Assembly: GCA_963850995.1 (NCBI GenBank)
Contig: CAWKNQ010000013.1
Coordinates: 186,001-250,000 of the forward strand
Reading direction: 5' to 3'
DNA: 64,000 bases
Origin: Gaiellasilicea sp963850995
GTDB lineage: Bacteria; Actinomycetota; Thermoleophilia; Gaiellales; Gaiellaceae
Position numbers and translations under genes: made by a program. Below, piece by piece: positions 34,794-44,802 of the stretch. Every line of letters begins with the position of its first letter. Positions within the stretch are counted from its first letter, which is position 1. The notes under the pieces are model-generated. The model ran no database searches and had not been told where the DNA came from. It saw nothing but the letters and a program-made list of their open reading frames with translations.

Positions 34794-37258
34794 GCACGAC
34801 CGAGACGACGACGACGGCCGCCCCGACCGAGCTCCAGAAGGGCCACATCGGCCAGTCGATCCCGCGCAAGGAGGACAAGCGGCTCGTCCAGGGCCAGGGC
34901 GTCTTCTTCGACGACGTCCGCCGGCACGGCATGGGCTACGTCCACTTCGTCCGCTCGCCGCACGCACACGCCAAGATCGTCTCGATCGACGTCTCCGCGG
35001 CGCTGGCGCTCGAGGGCGTCTACGGCACGATCACCGGCGACGAGGTCGCGATCCAGACCGATCCGTTCTTCGAGATGTCGACCCCGCCCGGGAACGAGAT
35101 CAAGGACTACGCGCTCGCGGTCGGGCGGGTGCGCTTCATGGGCGAGCCCGTCGCGGCCGTGTGCGCACGCACGCGCGAGCTTGCGCGCGACGCCGCCGAG
35201 CTGGTCGAGGTCGAGTACGAGGCGCTGCCGGTGCTCGTCGACGCGCGGGAGTCGCTCAAGAACGAGACGGTGTTGCACGACGACGCCGGCTCGAACGTCG
35301 TCTGGAGCGGCGTCTTCGACTGGGGCGACTGGGAAGCCGCGAAGGCCGAGGCCGACCACATCGTGACGATCGACGAGCTCCACTTCCGCCGCTTCAGCTC
35401 GACCCCGCTCGAGTGCTCGGGCGCCGTCGTCGAGTACGAGCGCGCCGACGGCCAGTGGACGCTCCACTGCAACCACCAGATGCCGGGTATCGGCGCGATC
35501 TGGATGGCGCCCGCCCTGCGCACGGGGCTCGACAAGCTCCGCTTCGTCACCCGCGACATCGGCGGCGGCTTCGGCAACAAGATCTGCCTGCACCCGTACT
35601 ACGTCACGCTCTGCCTGCTGGCGCGGAAGCTGAACCGGCCGGTCAACTGGACGGAGTGGCGCACCGACCAGCACACGGCGAACGCGCACGGGAACGAGCG
35701 CTGGTTCCAGGACGTCGAGGTCGCGGTCAAGTCGGACGGGACGATGCTCGGCTTCAGCGTCAAGGCGCTCGACGACTGCGGCGCCTTCCCGCGGTACGAG
35801 CCGCTCGGCTGCATCATCTGGGCGCAGGTGACGCCCGGGTGCTACGCCTGGCGCAACATCCGCGTCGACTTCACGCAGGTCTGCACGAACAAGTCGCCGG
35901 CGTCGCCGAACCGCGGCTACTCCCGGATGCAGCACCTCTGGCTGACCGAGCGCATCGTCGACATCGTCGCGGCCGAGCTCGAGCTCGACCCGGTCGAGGT
36001 GCGGAAGCGCAACTACGTCAAGACCGAGCAGATGCCCTACGAGACGCCGAACGGCTGCGTCTACGACTCCGGCGACTACGCCCGCTGCCTCGACATCGCC
36101 CTCGAGCTGATCGGCTACGACGGGATCGAGCAGCGCCGCGAGGAGGCCGCGTCGCGCGGGAAGCTGCTCGGGGTCGGGATCGGCTCGACGCTCGACTCCG
36201 GCACGAACAACTTCGGCCAGTCGACCCTCCTCAATCCCGAGCTCCAGTTCTCGGGCAACAACGAGGCGGCGACGGTGAAGCTCGACATCTTCGGCGAGGT
36301 CGTCGTCACGCTCGGCACCGTCCCGCAGGGGCAGGGGCACGAGACGACGGCGTCACAGGTCGTCGCCGACATCCTCGGCTGCTCGCCCGACCAGGTGAAC
36401 GTGCGGCAGGGCCACGACACGTTCTTCAACTCGAACGCGGGCTTCTCGGGAACCTATGCGAGCCAGTTCGCCGTCACCGGGCTCGGCGCCGTCAAGGGCG
36501 CCGCCGACGCGCTCCGCGCCGAGATGGTCGCGCTCGCGGCCGCCGTGCTCCAGTGCGAGGAGGGACAGATCGAGCTCGCGGACGGCTTCGCGCGGATCAA
36601 GGACGGTCCGCCCGAGGCGGCGCTGCCGTTCATGGCGCTCGGCGCGATCGTGAACGCGAACAACGCCTTCCTGCCGCCCGACTTCAACCCGACCCTGAAC
36701 CACCGCTTCGTCTACCGGCCCTACTTCGGCATGGTCGACACGGAGAAGAAGACGGGCAAGCTGACGCTCACCTACGCGTCGCAGATCCACGCCTGCGTGG
36801 TCGAGGTCGACCGCGAGACGGGCGTCGTCGAGATCGTCGACTACGCCGCCGTCGACGACTGCGGCGTGCGGATCCACCCGCAGATCGTCGAGGGGCAGGT
36901 TCACGGCGCGACCGTGCACGCGATCGGCGCCGCGCTCTACGAGGATTTCGTCTACGACGAGGACGGCCAGCTGCTGACGTCGAACTTCTACGACTACCAC
37001 GTGCCCCACGCGCTCGACGTCCCGCCGTTGAAGACGGGCGCGATCGAGTCGCCTTCGCCCTTCTCGCCGCTTGGAGCGAAGGGGATGGGCGAGGGTGGCG
37101 GCGGCGGCATCCACTGCATCTGCGCGGCGATCCAGGATGCGCTGAAGCCGGTGGGGAAGCCGATCGTCCACGAGAGCTGCAATCCCTCCCACCGCGTCTG
37201 GGCGATGCTCCAGGATCCCGAGTCGACGCGCGCGAGCGTGAAGGTGGTGCCGGCGTGA
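34790..37258 (+). CDS. Molybdenum hydroxylase large subunit (CoxL/XdhA-like)
   Basis: 822 aa. Molybdopterin-cytosine-dinucleotide binding subunit: GGGFGNKICLHP near residue 260, VPQGQGHETTASQV, and the catalytic Glu in GAKGMGEGGGGGI near the C-terminus. The segment over the active site reads PNRGYSRMQ. True form I CO dehydrogenase has AYXCSFR there and form II AYRGAGR (known from the family), so this is not a CO oxidiser by that test. It likely hydroxylates a carbon next to nitrogen or an aldehyde of unknown identity. Confidence 0.88.
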   Translation: MSTTETTTTAAPTELQKGHIGQSIPRKEDKRLVQGQGVFFDDVRRHGMGYVHFVRSPHAHAKIVSIDVSAALALEGVYGTITGDEVAIQTDPFFEMSTPPGNEIKDYALAVGRVRFMGEPVAAVCARTRELARDAAELVEVEYEALPVLVDARESLKNETVLHDDAGSNVVWSGVFDWGDWEAAKAEADHIVTIDELHFRRFSSTPLECSGAVVEYERADGQWTLHCNHQMPGIGAIWMAPALRTGLDKLRFVTRDIGGGFGNKICLHPYYVTLCLLARKLNRPVNWTEWRTDQHTANAHGNERWFQDVEVAVKSDGTMLGFSVKALDDCGAFPRYEPLGCIIWAQVTPGCYAWRNIRVDFTQVCTNKSPASPNRGYSRMQHLWLTERIVDIVAAELELDPVEVRKRNYVKTEQMPYETPNGCVYDSGDYARCLDIALELIGYDGIEQRREEAASRGKLLGVGIGSTLDSGTNNFGQSTLLNPELQFSGNNEAATVKLDIFGEVVVTLGTVPQGQGHETTASQVVADILGCSPDQVNVRQGHDTFFNSNAGFSGTYASQFAVTGLGAVKGAADALRAEMVALAAAVLQCEEGQIELADGFARIKDGPPEAALPFMALGAIVNANNAFLPPDFNPTLNHRFVYRPYFGMVDTEKKTGKLTLTYASQIHACVVEVDRETGVVEIVDYAAVDDCGVRIHPQIVEGQVHGATVHAIGAALYEDFVYDEDGQLLTSNFYDYHVPHALDVPPLKTGAIESPSPFSPLGAKGMGEGGGGGIHCICAAIQDALKPVGKPIVHESCNPSHRVWAMLQDPESTRASVKVVPA

Positions 37259-37716
37259 AGCTCGAGGGCACGAAGGAGCTCGCGGCCCCGCGCGAGACGG
37301 TCTGGCAGGTGCTGAACGATCCCGCGCAGATGGCGAAGCTGATGCCCGGCGTCGAGGGCTTCGAGATTCGCGACGAGCGCCACTGGCAGGCGAAGGTGAA
37401 GATCCCGCTCGGGCTCGGAGGCCTGCGGATGACGGTCGACTTCGAGAAGGTCGACGAGCGTGAGCCCGAGTTCGCGGCGCTGAACGCGAAGGGGAACGGC
37501 GTCGGGGCGATCATGAACATGCAGACGCAGTTCCACCTCTCCGAGGCCGGGGCGGGGACGTCGATGCGCTGGGAGGCGGACGTCAAGATCGCGGGGCCGG
37601 TCGGCGCGATGGGACAGCGCGTGCTGCAGCCGATCATCAACCAGCAGGTCGGGAACGTGCTCACGGCGCTCGAGAAGCAGGTCGAGCAGGCGAGCCCAGA
37701 CGACACGAAGACCTAG
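37255..37716 (+). CDS. CoxG-like SRPBCC protein
   Basis: 153 aa from GTG 37255, overlapping coxL (GTGA). KLEGTKELAAPRETVWQVLN plus M-P-G-V-E-G-F and a C-terminal amphipathic helix QQVGNVLTALEKQVEQ mark the carbon monoxide dehydrogenase subunit G family, which helps tether the enzyme to the membrane in Oligotropha. Conserved partner of the Mo hydroxylase genes. Confidence 0.87.
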   Translation: MKLEGTKELAAPRETVWQVLNDPAQMAKLMPGVEGFEIRDERHWQAKVKIPLGLGGLRMTVDFEKVDEREPEFAALNAKGNGVGAIMNMQTQFHLSEAGAGTSMRWEADVKIAGPVGAMGQRVLQPIINQQVGNVLTALEKQVEQASPDDTKT

Positions 37717-38747
37717 TGCCGGTCCCGTTCCGGATCGGCGTCATGCAGCTCACCATGGAGCCGCTCGAGGAGATGCTCGAGTCGGCGCGCGTGATGGACG
37801 AGGCCGGGATGGACACGATCTGGCTCGCCGAGGCCTATCCGTGGTGGCGCAAGCACCAGATGGAGGCGCGCTCGTCGACGGTCGTCTCGGCGCTGATGGC
37901 GCGCGAGACGGAGCGGCTGACGATCGGCTGGGGGATCATCTCGCCGTTCACACGGCACCCGGTGCAGGTGGCGATGGACGCTCGCGTCGTCCAGGAGGCG
38001 GCCGGGCCGGGTCGCTTCCTGCTCGGCTTCGGGACGTCGAAGATCTTCCTCAACAACGCCCAGATGCAGACGAAGAAGACGCTCGGGCCGATGCGCGACG
38101 CAGTCGAGATCGTCCGCGGCGTGCTCGGCGGCGAGGCGTTCCGCTACGACGGTGAAGCGTGGTCGGCTGACGTGCCCGCGCTCTCTGCGGAGGCACACGC
38201 GCCGAGGGAGGTGCCCCCGGTCTACGTCGCGGCGACGGCGCCGAAGATGCAGGCGCTCGCCGGCGAGATCGCCGACGGCTGCCTGACACCGTCGATCACC
38301 ACACCTGCTTTCGTCCGTTACACGCGCGAGAACGTGGTTGCGGACATCGACATCGGCTGCACCGTCGTCGCCTCGATCGACGAGGACCGCGACAAGGGGC
38401 GTGACGGCGCGCGCGAGATCGCCGGCATGTACCTGGCGAACAAGGTGCAGAACATCAAGGGTGCGGCCGACACGCTGCTCGACCTCGCCGGCCTCGATCA
38501 GGACGAGATCCGCCCGATCGCCGAGGCGATGGAGCAGGGCGGCCGGCTGGCTGCGAAGGCGAAGGTGACCGACGCGATCCTCGACCGCTGCAAGCCGATC
38601 GCCGGCACGCCCGCGGACTGCATCGCAGCGATCGAGGAGTACCGCGACGCCGGCTGCACCCACGTCATGCTCGAGCTGTGGGGGGACGAGCGGCACGACC
38701 AGATCCGCCTCTTCGGGGAGAAGGTGCTGCCACACTTCCGCTCGTGA
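37716..38747 (+). CDS. LLM class flavin-dependent oxidoreductase
   Basis: 343 aa luciferase-like monooxygenase/F420-dependent reductase fold. Barrel start GVMQLTMEPLEEMLESAR, DTIWLAEAYP, TIGWGIISPFTRHPVQVAMDA and GRFLLGFGTSK are family blocks; the C-terminal ELWGDERHDQIRLFGEKVLP ends as usual. Could use F420 or FMN. Overlaps neighbours at both ends, so part of the same operon. Confidence 0.86.
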   Translation: MPVPFRIGVMQLTMEPLEEMLESARVMDEAGMDTIWLAEAYPWWRKHQMEARSSTVVSALMARETERLTIGWGIISPFTRHPVQVAMDARVVQEAAGPGRFLLGFGTSKIFLNNAQMQTKKTLGPMRDAVEIVRGVLGGEAFRYDGEAWSADVPALSAEAHAPREVPPVYVAATAPKMQALAGEIADGCLTPSITTPAFVRYTRENVVADIDIGCTVVASIDEDRDKGRDGAREIAGMYLANKVQNIKGAADTLLDLAGLDQDEIRPIAEAMEQGGRLAAKAKVTDAILDRCKPIAGTPADCIAAIEEYRDAGCTHVMLELWGDERHDQIRLFGEKVLPHFRS

Positions 38748-39568
38748 GCTACGACCCGAAGGCATTCGACGCGTTCGAGGCCGCCGGCTGGGCGGAGAAG
38801 GACGCCGGTGCGTACGACATGCTGCTGGGGCGCGTGACCGAGAGGTTCGCCGAACCGCTGCTCGACGCGGTCGGGGCCGGCCGCGGAACGCGGCTTCTCG
38901 ACCTGGCGACCGGCCCGGGGTACGTCGCCGGACGTGCTGTGGCACGCGGAGCGGAAGCTGTGGGACTCGATCTCTCCGACGCCATGCTCGCGTTCGCGCG
39001 TGAGCACGTGCCCGGCGTCGAGTTCGTCCGCGGCGACGTCACGGCCCTCCCTTTCGAGGACGAGTCCTTCGACGCTGTCACCGCCGCGTTCCTCCTCCTC
39101 CATCTCGCCGAGCCGGAGCGGGCAGTGGCGGAGGCGGCCCGCGCGCTCCGGCCGGGCGGCGCAGCCGCGTTCACGGTCTGGGACGTGCCGGCGCGAGGAC
39201 GCTGGCTCGGCGTGCTCGTCGATGCGATCGAGGAGGTGGGCGTCTCGGCGCCTGCCGATGTCCCCGCGGGACCGCCGTTCTTCCGATTCGCCGACGAGAA
39301 CGAGCTCACCACGCTCATGACCGGCGCGGGCTTGGCGGACCCGTCAATGCGCACGGTCGAGTTTCTCCTGCACGTCGGCAGCGCGGACGAGCTCTGGAAC
39401 GGACTGATCGACGGGGCCGTTCGCATGCGCGCGCTCGTCCAGGCTCAGAGCGACGACGTGCGGCGTGCAGTTCGCGCCCGCTTCGACGAGTTGCTCGACG
39501 TCCATTCCGCCGGCGACGGGTTCGACGTGCCGGTCGCGGTCAAGCTCGGCTCCGGGCGAAAGCAGTGA
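38744..39568 (+). CDS. Class I SAM-dependent methyltransferase
   Basis: 274 aa from GTG 38744. Motif I LLDLATGPGYVAGRA, acidic residue in VGLDLSDAML, motif near VEFVRGDVTALPFEDESFD, and LRPGGAAAFTVWD. Resembles UbiE-like or arsenite-type methyltransferases in layout, substrate unknown. Coupled to genes on both sides by GTGA overlaps. Confidence 0.86.
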   Translation: MSYDPKAFDAFEAAGWAEKDAGAYDMLLGRVTERFAEPLLDAVGAGRGTRLLDLATGPGYVAGRAVARGAEAVGLDLSDAMLAFAREHVPGVEFVRGDVTALPFEDESFDAVTAAFLLLHLAEPERAVAEAARALRPGGAAAFTVWDVPARGRWLGVLVDAIEEVGVSAPADVPAGPPFFRFADENELTTLMTGAGLADPSMRTVEFLLHVGSADELWNGLIDGAVRMRALVQAQSDDVRRAVRARFDELLDVHSAGDGFDVPVAVKLGSGRKQ

Positions 39569-40746
39569 TCGACCGCGAGCGGCTCGTCGCCGACGCGCTC
39601 GCCGCAGTCTCGATCCCCAGCTTCACCGGCTCGGAGGAGGCGATGGCGGCGTGGATGGCCGGCCAGTGTGAGGAGCTCGGGCTCGCCGTCCAGTGGCAGC
39701 AGGTCGAGGACGAGCGCGCCAACGTGCTCGCGACGCGGGCGGGGACGGGCGGGGGGCCGACGCTGATGTTCAACGGCCACCTGGACACGTCGTACTCCGG
39801 CCGTGAGGCGTGGCTCGCCGGCATCCCCGGCTTCCAGCCGCAGGGGTTCGAGCGGGAGGGCCGGATCTACGGGCTGGGGATCTCGAACATGAAGGGAGCG
39901 CTCGTCGCGTACCTGGCAGCCCTACGCGCGCTCGGCGACACGCCGCTGAAGGGCGACGTGCTCCTCGCCGCGGTTGCAGGCGAGATCGAGAAGACGCAGC
40001 AGGGCGACGCGCAGGGCGCCGAGTACCGCGGCTACGCCACGGGCTCGCGCTACCTCGTGGGGCACGGCGGCGCCGCAGACATGTGCATCCTCGGCGAGCC
40101 GACCGAGCAGAAGCTCGTGCTCGCGCACTTCGGGACGATCTGGCTCCGGCTCTCGACGTCGGGCCCGTTCGTGCACACCGCGTTCTCGTCGGGGCGGCTC
40201 GAGGAGAACTCGATCGTGCGCATGCGCGACGTGCTCGACCGCGTGCTCGAATGGCTGCCCAGCTGGGAGGAGGAGATGAGCTACGGCGACGTGCGCGGGG
40301 TCGCGAACGTCGGCGCGATCCAGGGCGGCTTCGGCTGGCGCGCCTCGCGGACGCCGCACCGGACCGACCTCTTCCTCGACCTCCGGGTGCCGCCGGACGT
40401 GGAGATGGCGGCGGCGCGGCGGCGCGCGCTCGAGTTCGCGCGCGGCCTGGAGGGAGTCGAGGCGGAGGTCTACGTGACGGCGCCCGGCGCTGAGCTGGAG
40501 GAGTCGCACCCGCTCGTCGGGGCACTCGAGGACGCGCACGAGGAGGTCTTCGGCGCGCCGCCCGAGCGCGACGTCACGCGCTGGTTCTCGGACGCGTCGG
40601 TGCTGTCGCGCTACGGGATCGCGACGATCAACTACGGCACCTCGTCCGGCCTGCCCGACCCGGAGTACGGCGAGAATCTCGAGATCGACGGACTGGTCAA
40701 GATCGCCGAGGTCTACGCCCGCGCGGCGGAGAGGGTCTGCGGGTGA
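39565..40746 (+). CDS. M20 family metallohydrolase (ArgE/DapE/carboxypeptidase-like)
   Basis: 393 aa zinc amidohydrolase. FNGHLDTSYSGR carries the first His/Asp ligands, YGLGISNMKGALVAYLAA the bridging region (Asp of the usual G-x-x-D-M-K-G is Ser/Asn here), AVAGEIEKT the catalytic Glu, CILGEPTE the next ligand. Dimerisation domain in the middle. Hydrolyses an amide or N-acyl bond of a small molecule. Confidence 0.85.
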   Translation: MIDRERLVADALAAVSIPSFTGSEEAMAAWMAGQCEELGLAVQWQQVEDERANVLATRAGTGGGPTLMFNGHLDTSYSGREAWLAGIPGFQPQGFEREGRIYGLGISNMKGALVAYLAALRALGDTPLKGDVLLAAVAGEIEKTQQGDAQGAEYRGYATGSRYLVGHGGAADMCILGEPTEQKLVLAHFGTIWLRLSTSGPFVHTAFSSGRLEENSIVRMRDVLDRVLEWLPSWEEEMSYGDVRGVANVGAIQGGFGWRASRTPHRTDLFLDLRVPPDVEMAAARRRALEFARGLEGVEAEVYVTAPGAELEESHPLVGALEDAHEEVFGAPPERDVTRWFSDASVLSRYGIATINYGTSSGLPDPEYGENLEIDGLVKIAEVYARAAERVCG

Positions 40747-41609
40747 GACTCGTCACGTTCGACGACGCTCGTGTCGGCCACGTCGACGGCGACGAGATCG
40801 CCGTGCTCGACGTGCCGAGCACCCGAGCGTGGTTCGAGCGCGGCGGGGCGGAGGAAACGGGGGAGCGGGTTCCGCTGGCCGATGCACGGCTTCGCGCCCC
40901 GATCGTGCCGAAGAAGTTCTTCCACACCGCCGGCAACTTCCGCGAGCACGAGGAGGAGTCGAAGGTCGTCGCGTGGTCGCACGAGATCGCCCCGTGGATC
41001 GTCTTCTTCCAGAACGTGGACGCGATCGTCGGCCCGGACGAGCCCGTCGTCTATCCCGAGCACCTGACCGAGGAGCTCGACTACGAGCTCGAGCTCGCCG
41101 TCGTGCTCAAGAAGGCCGGAAAGTGGTTCCCGCCCGAGGAGGCGATGGACTACGTCGGCGGCTACGTGATCTTCAACGACATCACCGCGCGCGACATCCA
41201 GCGGCGCGAGATGCGCTCCGGGGTCTTCAGCTTCTGCAAGGCGATCGACACGTTCTGCCCGCTCGGGCCGTGGATCGTCACGCCCGACGAGATCCCCGAC
41301 CCGCACGATCTGGCGATGGAGCTGCGCGTGAACGGGCAGTCGAGGCAGACCTCCCACTCGGGGAACATGAGCGTGACGATCCCGGAGATCCTCTCCCACT
41401 ACTCGGCGCTCGGCTATTCGGCAGGGGACGTGCTCTCGACGGGGACGGTGTCCGGCGTGGCGGGGTTCTCGGAGGACGCGGCGTCGCTCTATCTCAGGCC
41501 GGGCGACGTGATCGAGGCCGAGATCGAGCGGATCGGCGTGCTCCGCAACCCGGTCGTCGGCTGGGAGGAGGCGCACGGCGAGCCCGCGCCGGAGCGCGTG
41601 CGTTGGTAG
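40743..41609 (+). CDS. Fumarylacetoacetate hydrolase family protein
   Basis: 288 aa. The C-terminal FAH fold has the metal ligands E-x-E in LDYELELAVVL and D in VGGYVIFNDITARDIQRRE, and the FSFCKAIDTFCPLGPWI segment. Members cleave C-C bonds of 3-oxo acids or hydrate/decarboxylate 2-oxo acids in catabolic pathways. Overlaps both neighbours. Confidence 0.89.
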   Translation: MRLVTFDDARVGHVDGDEIAVLDVPSTRAWFERGGAEETGERVPLADARLRAPIVPKKFFHTAGNFREHEEESKVVAWSHEIAPWIVFFQNVDAIVGPDEPVVYPEHLTEELDYELELAVVLKKAGKWFPPEEAMDYVGGYVIFNDITARDIQRREMRSGVFSFCKAIDTFCPLGPWIVTPDEIPDPHDLAMELRVNGQSRQTSHSGNMSVTIPEILSHYSALGYSAGDVLSTGTVSGVAGFSEDAASLYLRPGDVIEAEIERIGVLRNPVVGWEEAHGEPAPERVRW

Positions 41610-42406
41610 TCGGCTCGGTCGAGGTCGTGCCGATCGTCGACTGTGTCGGCGAGCTCGGTGAGCTCGCCGAGCTCTACCCCGAGTTCGAGGGCTGGGAGCC
41701 GTACCGCGAGCTCTACCCGTCGCTCTTTCGGGAGAGCAGGTGGCTCGTGCCGTGCACGTCGTACCTGATCCGCTCCGCGGGCACCGACATCCTCGTGGAC
41801 ACGGGCGTGGGCCCGGCCGGTCTCTGGGGGTGGGAAGCGGACTGGGAGGAGGGACTGCCGGCAGGGCTGGCGCAGGTGGGGGTCCCGCCGGAGGACGTCG
41901 ACATCGTCTTCCTCACGCATCTCCACATCGACCACGTGGGCTGGAACGCGGACCGCGACGGCAAGCCCGCCTTCCCGCGTGCACGCGTGCTCGCGCACCG
42001 GGACGCCCTCGCGTTCGCCAGGGGCGGCGACCGGCCGCACATCGCACGCTGCATCCTGCCGCTCGAATTCGAGGAGCTCGGGGGCGAGACGGAGCTCGGC
42101 GAGGGCGTCAGCGTGTTCCCGCTACCCGGCCACTACCCAGGTCATATGGGTCTTCGGATCGAGTCGGGAGGCGAGCGGGCGCTCCTGATCGCCGACGCCG
42201 CGGTGCACCCGATGCTCCTGGACGAGCCCGGCGCCCGCTACGTCTCGGACGCAGATCCTGTCGCGAGCGCGGCGACGAGGCGCCAACTGCTGTCGGAGAT
42301 CGTGGACGCGGACGTGCTCGTCGTCTGCGGCCACTACCCGGAGGGCGGCATCGGCCGTGTCGTCCGGCGCGACGGTCGCGTCGTCTGGGAGGCCGCGGAG
42401 CGATGA
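41603..42406 (+). CDS. MBL-fold metallo-hydrolase
   Basis: 267 aa from TTG 41603 (weak start; the frame is otherwise clear). THLHIDHVGWN is the HxHxDH zinc motif, with PGHYPGHMGL, IADAAVHP and CGHYPEGG supplying the remaining ligands. Resembles lactonases of the AttM/quorum-quenching type. It may open a lactone in the pathway. Overlaps the FAH gene by 7 bp. Confidence 0.84.
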   Translation: MVVGSVEVVPIVDCVGELGELAELYPEFEGWEPYRELYPSLFRESRWLVPCTSYLIRSAGTDILVDTGVGPAGLWGWEADWEEGLPAGLAQVGVPPEDVDIVFLTHLHIDHVGWNADRDGKPAFPRARVLAHRDALAFARGGDRPHIARCILPLEFEELGGETELGEGVSVFPLPGHYPGHMGLRIESGGERALLIADAAVHPMLLDEPGARYVSDADPVASAATRRQLLSEIVDADVLVVCGHYPEGGIGRVVRRDGRVVWEAAER

Positions 42407-42437
42407 GGCTTGTGTTGAAACAAGGTCTGGTTTCCGC

Positions 42438-43602
42438 GTGGTGACGTGGCCCCGCGACGACGCGAAGCTGAACCGAGTGCGGGCGCTCATGGCCGAGCAG
42501 GAGCTCGACGCGCTCGTCGTCCGCGCGCCCGACAACGTCCTCTACCTGACCAACTTCTGGGGGATGAAGGGGTACGACGCGGCCGTCTTCCCGCGCGAGG
42601 GCGAGCCCGTCCTGATCTGCCTCGAGGCGTCCGAGGCCGACGCGGAGCGGACGAGCTGGACGAGCGACGTGCGGATCTTCCACGGCTACGACGAGAACGA
42701 CCCGCGACCGCCCGGCCTGCGCGCGCTCGACCTGGCGCGGCAGATCGCCTCGGGGTACGACCGGGTCGGAGCAGAGCACAGCCTGGGCACGCAGGCCGCG
42801 GACCGGATGGTCGGCGAGCCGACGACGTTCCCGAAGGCCTGGTTCGACGCGTTCCGCAGCGCGAAGGACGCGACCCCGCTCCTCGCCGCCGCCCGTGCGG
42901 TCAAGACCGAGCAGGAGGTCGAGCGGATGCGGCTCGCGAACGAGATCGCGGCGCGGGCGCTCGAGCACACGGCGGCGCACTTGCACCCGCGCATGACCGA
43001 GAGCGAGGCCGCGGCGCTCTGGCAGGGCTGGGTGCACGGGCACGGGACCGGCCTGCACGGCAAGGTCGAGCTCGCGCTCGGCTTCTCGCTCGTCTGGTCC
43101 GGGCCGGGCATCCGCACCTTCACGGCGACCGGGCAACAGGCCGATCCGCGAGCACGAGCCGACCCTGTTCGAGATCTGGGTCTGCGCGGACGGCTACTGG
43201 TGCGACCACACGAAGAACCTCGTCCCGGGCGACCCGACGCCGCGCTACCGCGAGCTCGAGGAGCAGCTGCTCGGCGTCTACCGGGCCGCGATCGACCACT
43301 GCCGGCCCGGTGCAAGCCTGCCCGAGCTCGACCGGTTGATCCGGGACGGCCTCGCCGAGATGGGCTACCCGGGCCAGCCGAGCCACCCGGTCTGCCACGG
43401 CGTCGGCGCCCGCGCGCACGAGCCGCCCTACGCGCACCAGGCCGGAACGGGCACGATCGAGGCCGGGATGGTGCTGGCGATCGAACCGGGCGTGTACTGG
43501 CCGGAGGGCGGCGGCCTTCGCGTCGAGGACAACTTCCTGATCACCGACGACGGCCCGGAGCGGCTCTGCCGCTTCCCCGACGGGATCGTGAGGACTCCCT
43601 GA
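42438..43602 (+). pseudogene. M24 family aminopeptidase P/Xaa-Pro dipeptidase-like, frameshifted
   Basis: N-terminal creatinase-type domain (ALMAEQELDALVVRAPDNVLYLTNFWG), then at about 43131 one extra G in a GGG run shifts the frame. The catalytic half continues in the next frame: VCADGYWCDHTKN (two Asp ligands), CHGVGARAHEPPYAH (His), AIEPGVYW (Glu) and VEDN (Glu). All metal ligands are kept, so the restored 387-aa protein looks active. Start at GTG 42438 or 42441. Confidence 0.8.
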
Positions 43603-44767
43603 CCCTGGACCGGGACAAGCTGTGGACGGGCGAGCTGAACCGGCGCGCGCTCGAGCCGCAGACGCACGCGACCGTCGGTCTCTACGACACGACCCTCCGC
43701 GACGGCGAGCAGACCGTCGGCGTCGTCCTCTCGCCGGAGGACAAGCTCGCGATCGCGCGCGCGCTCGACGAGGCGGGCGTCGACCGGATCGAGGCCGGCT
43801 TCCCGCGCGTCTCGGAGGAGGACGCCGAGGCGATCCGGCTGATCGCAGACGCTGGCCTTCGCGCCGAGGTGTGGGGCTTTGCGCGCGCGGTGCAGGCGGA
43901 CGTCGAGCTGCTCGCAGAGCTCGGCGTGCGGCGGCCGTGGTCGAGAGCCCGATCTCGGACGCGAAGCTGGCCGCCCTTGGCGTCTCGCACGACGACATGC
44001 TCGGCCGGATCCGGAAAGCGGTCTCGTTCGCGGCGGGCGAGGGGATCACGGTCGCCTTCTTCGGTGTCGACGGCTCGCGGGCCGAGCTCGACTTCTTCCA
44101 CCGCGCCTACGAGGCCGCCGTCGAGGCGGGCGCGCAGGAGGCGGTCGTGGTCGACACGATCGGCGTCGCGACGCCCGAGGGCGCGGCGTACCTCGTCGGC
44201 CAGGCGGTCGACTGGCTCGACGTGCCGGTGCACTGGCATGGCCACGACGACTTCGGCCTCGCCACCGCCGCTGCGGTCGCGGCCGTCCAGGCGGGCGCCA
44301 CCTGGGTGCACGGCACGGTGAACGGCATGGGCGAGCGGGCCGGCAACGCGAACCTGCTCGAGGTCGCACTGGCGCTCGAAGGTCTCTACGGGATCCCGAC
44401 GCGGCTCGACCTCTCCCAGGCGCGCTCGCTCGCCGCGCTCGTGCGCGAGCGGTCCGGCTACGAGCTCGCGCCGTGGACGCCGCTGACCGGCGACAACCTG
44501 TTCACGCGCGAGAGCGGCGCGGTCGCGAGCCAGTTCCACGACCCGCCCGCGATCGAGCCGTACGCGGCGGACGTCGTCGGCGCCGAGCGCGGGATCGTGC
44601 TCGGCAAGAAGAGCGGCCTCGACTCGATCCGGCTGAAAGCCGAGCAGCTCGGCCTCGAGCTGCCGGAGGAGCGCTACGCCGAGGTGCTCGCGGGCGTCAA
44701 GCGCCTCGCGACGCGAAAGGGGCGCCTCCTCACCGACGCAGAGTTCCGCAGGCTCGCCCGGAATTGA
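43599..44767 (+). pseudogene. HMGL-like synthase (isopropylmalate/homocitrate/citramalate synthase family), frameshifted
   Basis: TIM-barrel acyltransferase that condenses acetyl-CoA with a 2-oxo acid. LYDTTLRDGEQTVGV and IEAGFPRVSEED lie in the first frame; one base is missing near 43933, after which the second frame gives VVESPISDAKLAALG, HWHGHDDFGLATAAAV and NGMGERAGNANLLEV. No normal start codon in frame; CTG 43599, overlapping the previous stop, is the best guess. The C-terminal regulatory domain of LeuA is absent. Confidence 0.8.
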
Positions 44768-44793
44768 CTGACATGTCACCGGCGCGGGATACT
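44764..44793 (+). promoter_or_regulatory. Candidate promoter/operator of the transporter operon
   Basis: TTGACT at 44764-44769 and GATACT at 44788-44793, 18 bp apart. The perfect palindrome TGACATGTCA lies at 44769-44778, directly downstream of the -35 box. Identical to the palindrome in front of the CoxM gene. Predicted start within a few bases of GTG 44803, so the message could be leaderless. Confidence 0.5.
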
Positions 44794-44802
44794 CGCGCCA
44801 GT

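Noticed and set aside
34790..37258. Aerobic CO dehydrogenase
   Set aside because: Neither the form I nor the form II active-site loop is present.
42404..42416. 13-bp match of ATGAGGCTTGTGT with H1 (30008-30020)
   Set aside because: Matches of this length are expected by chance in a window of this size, and no pairing partner follows here.
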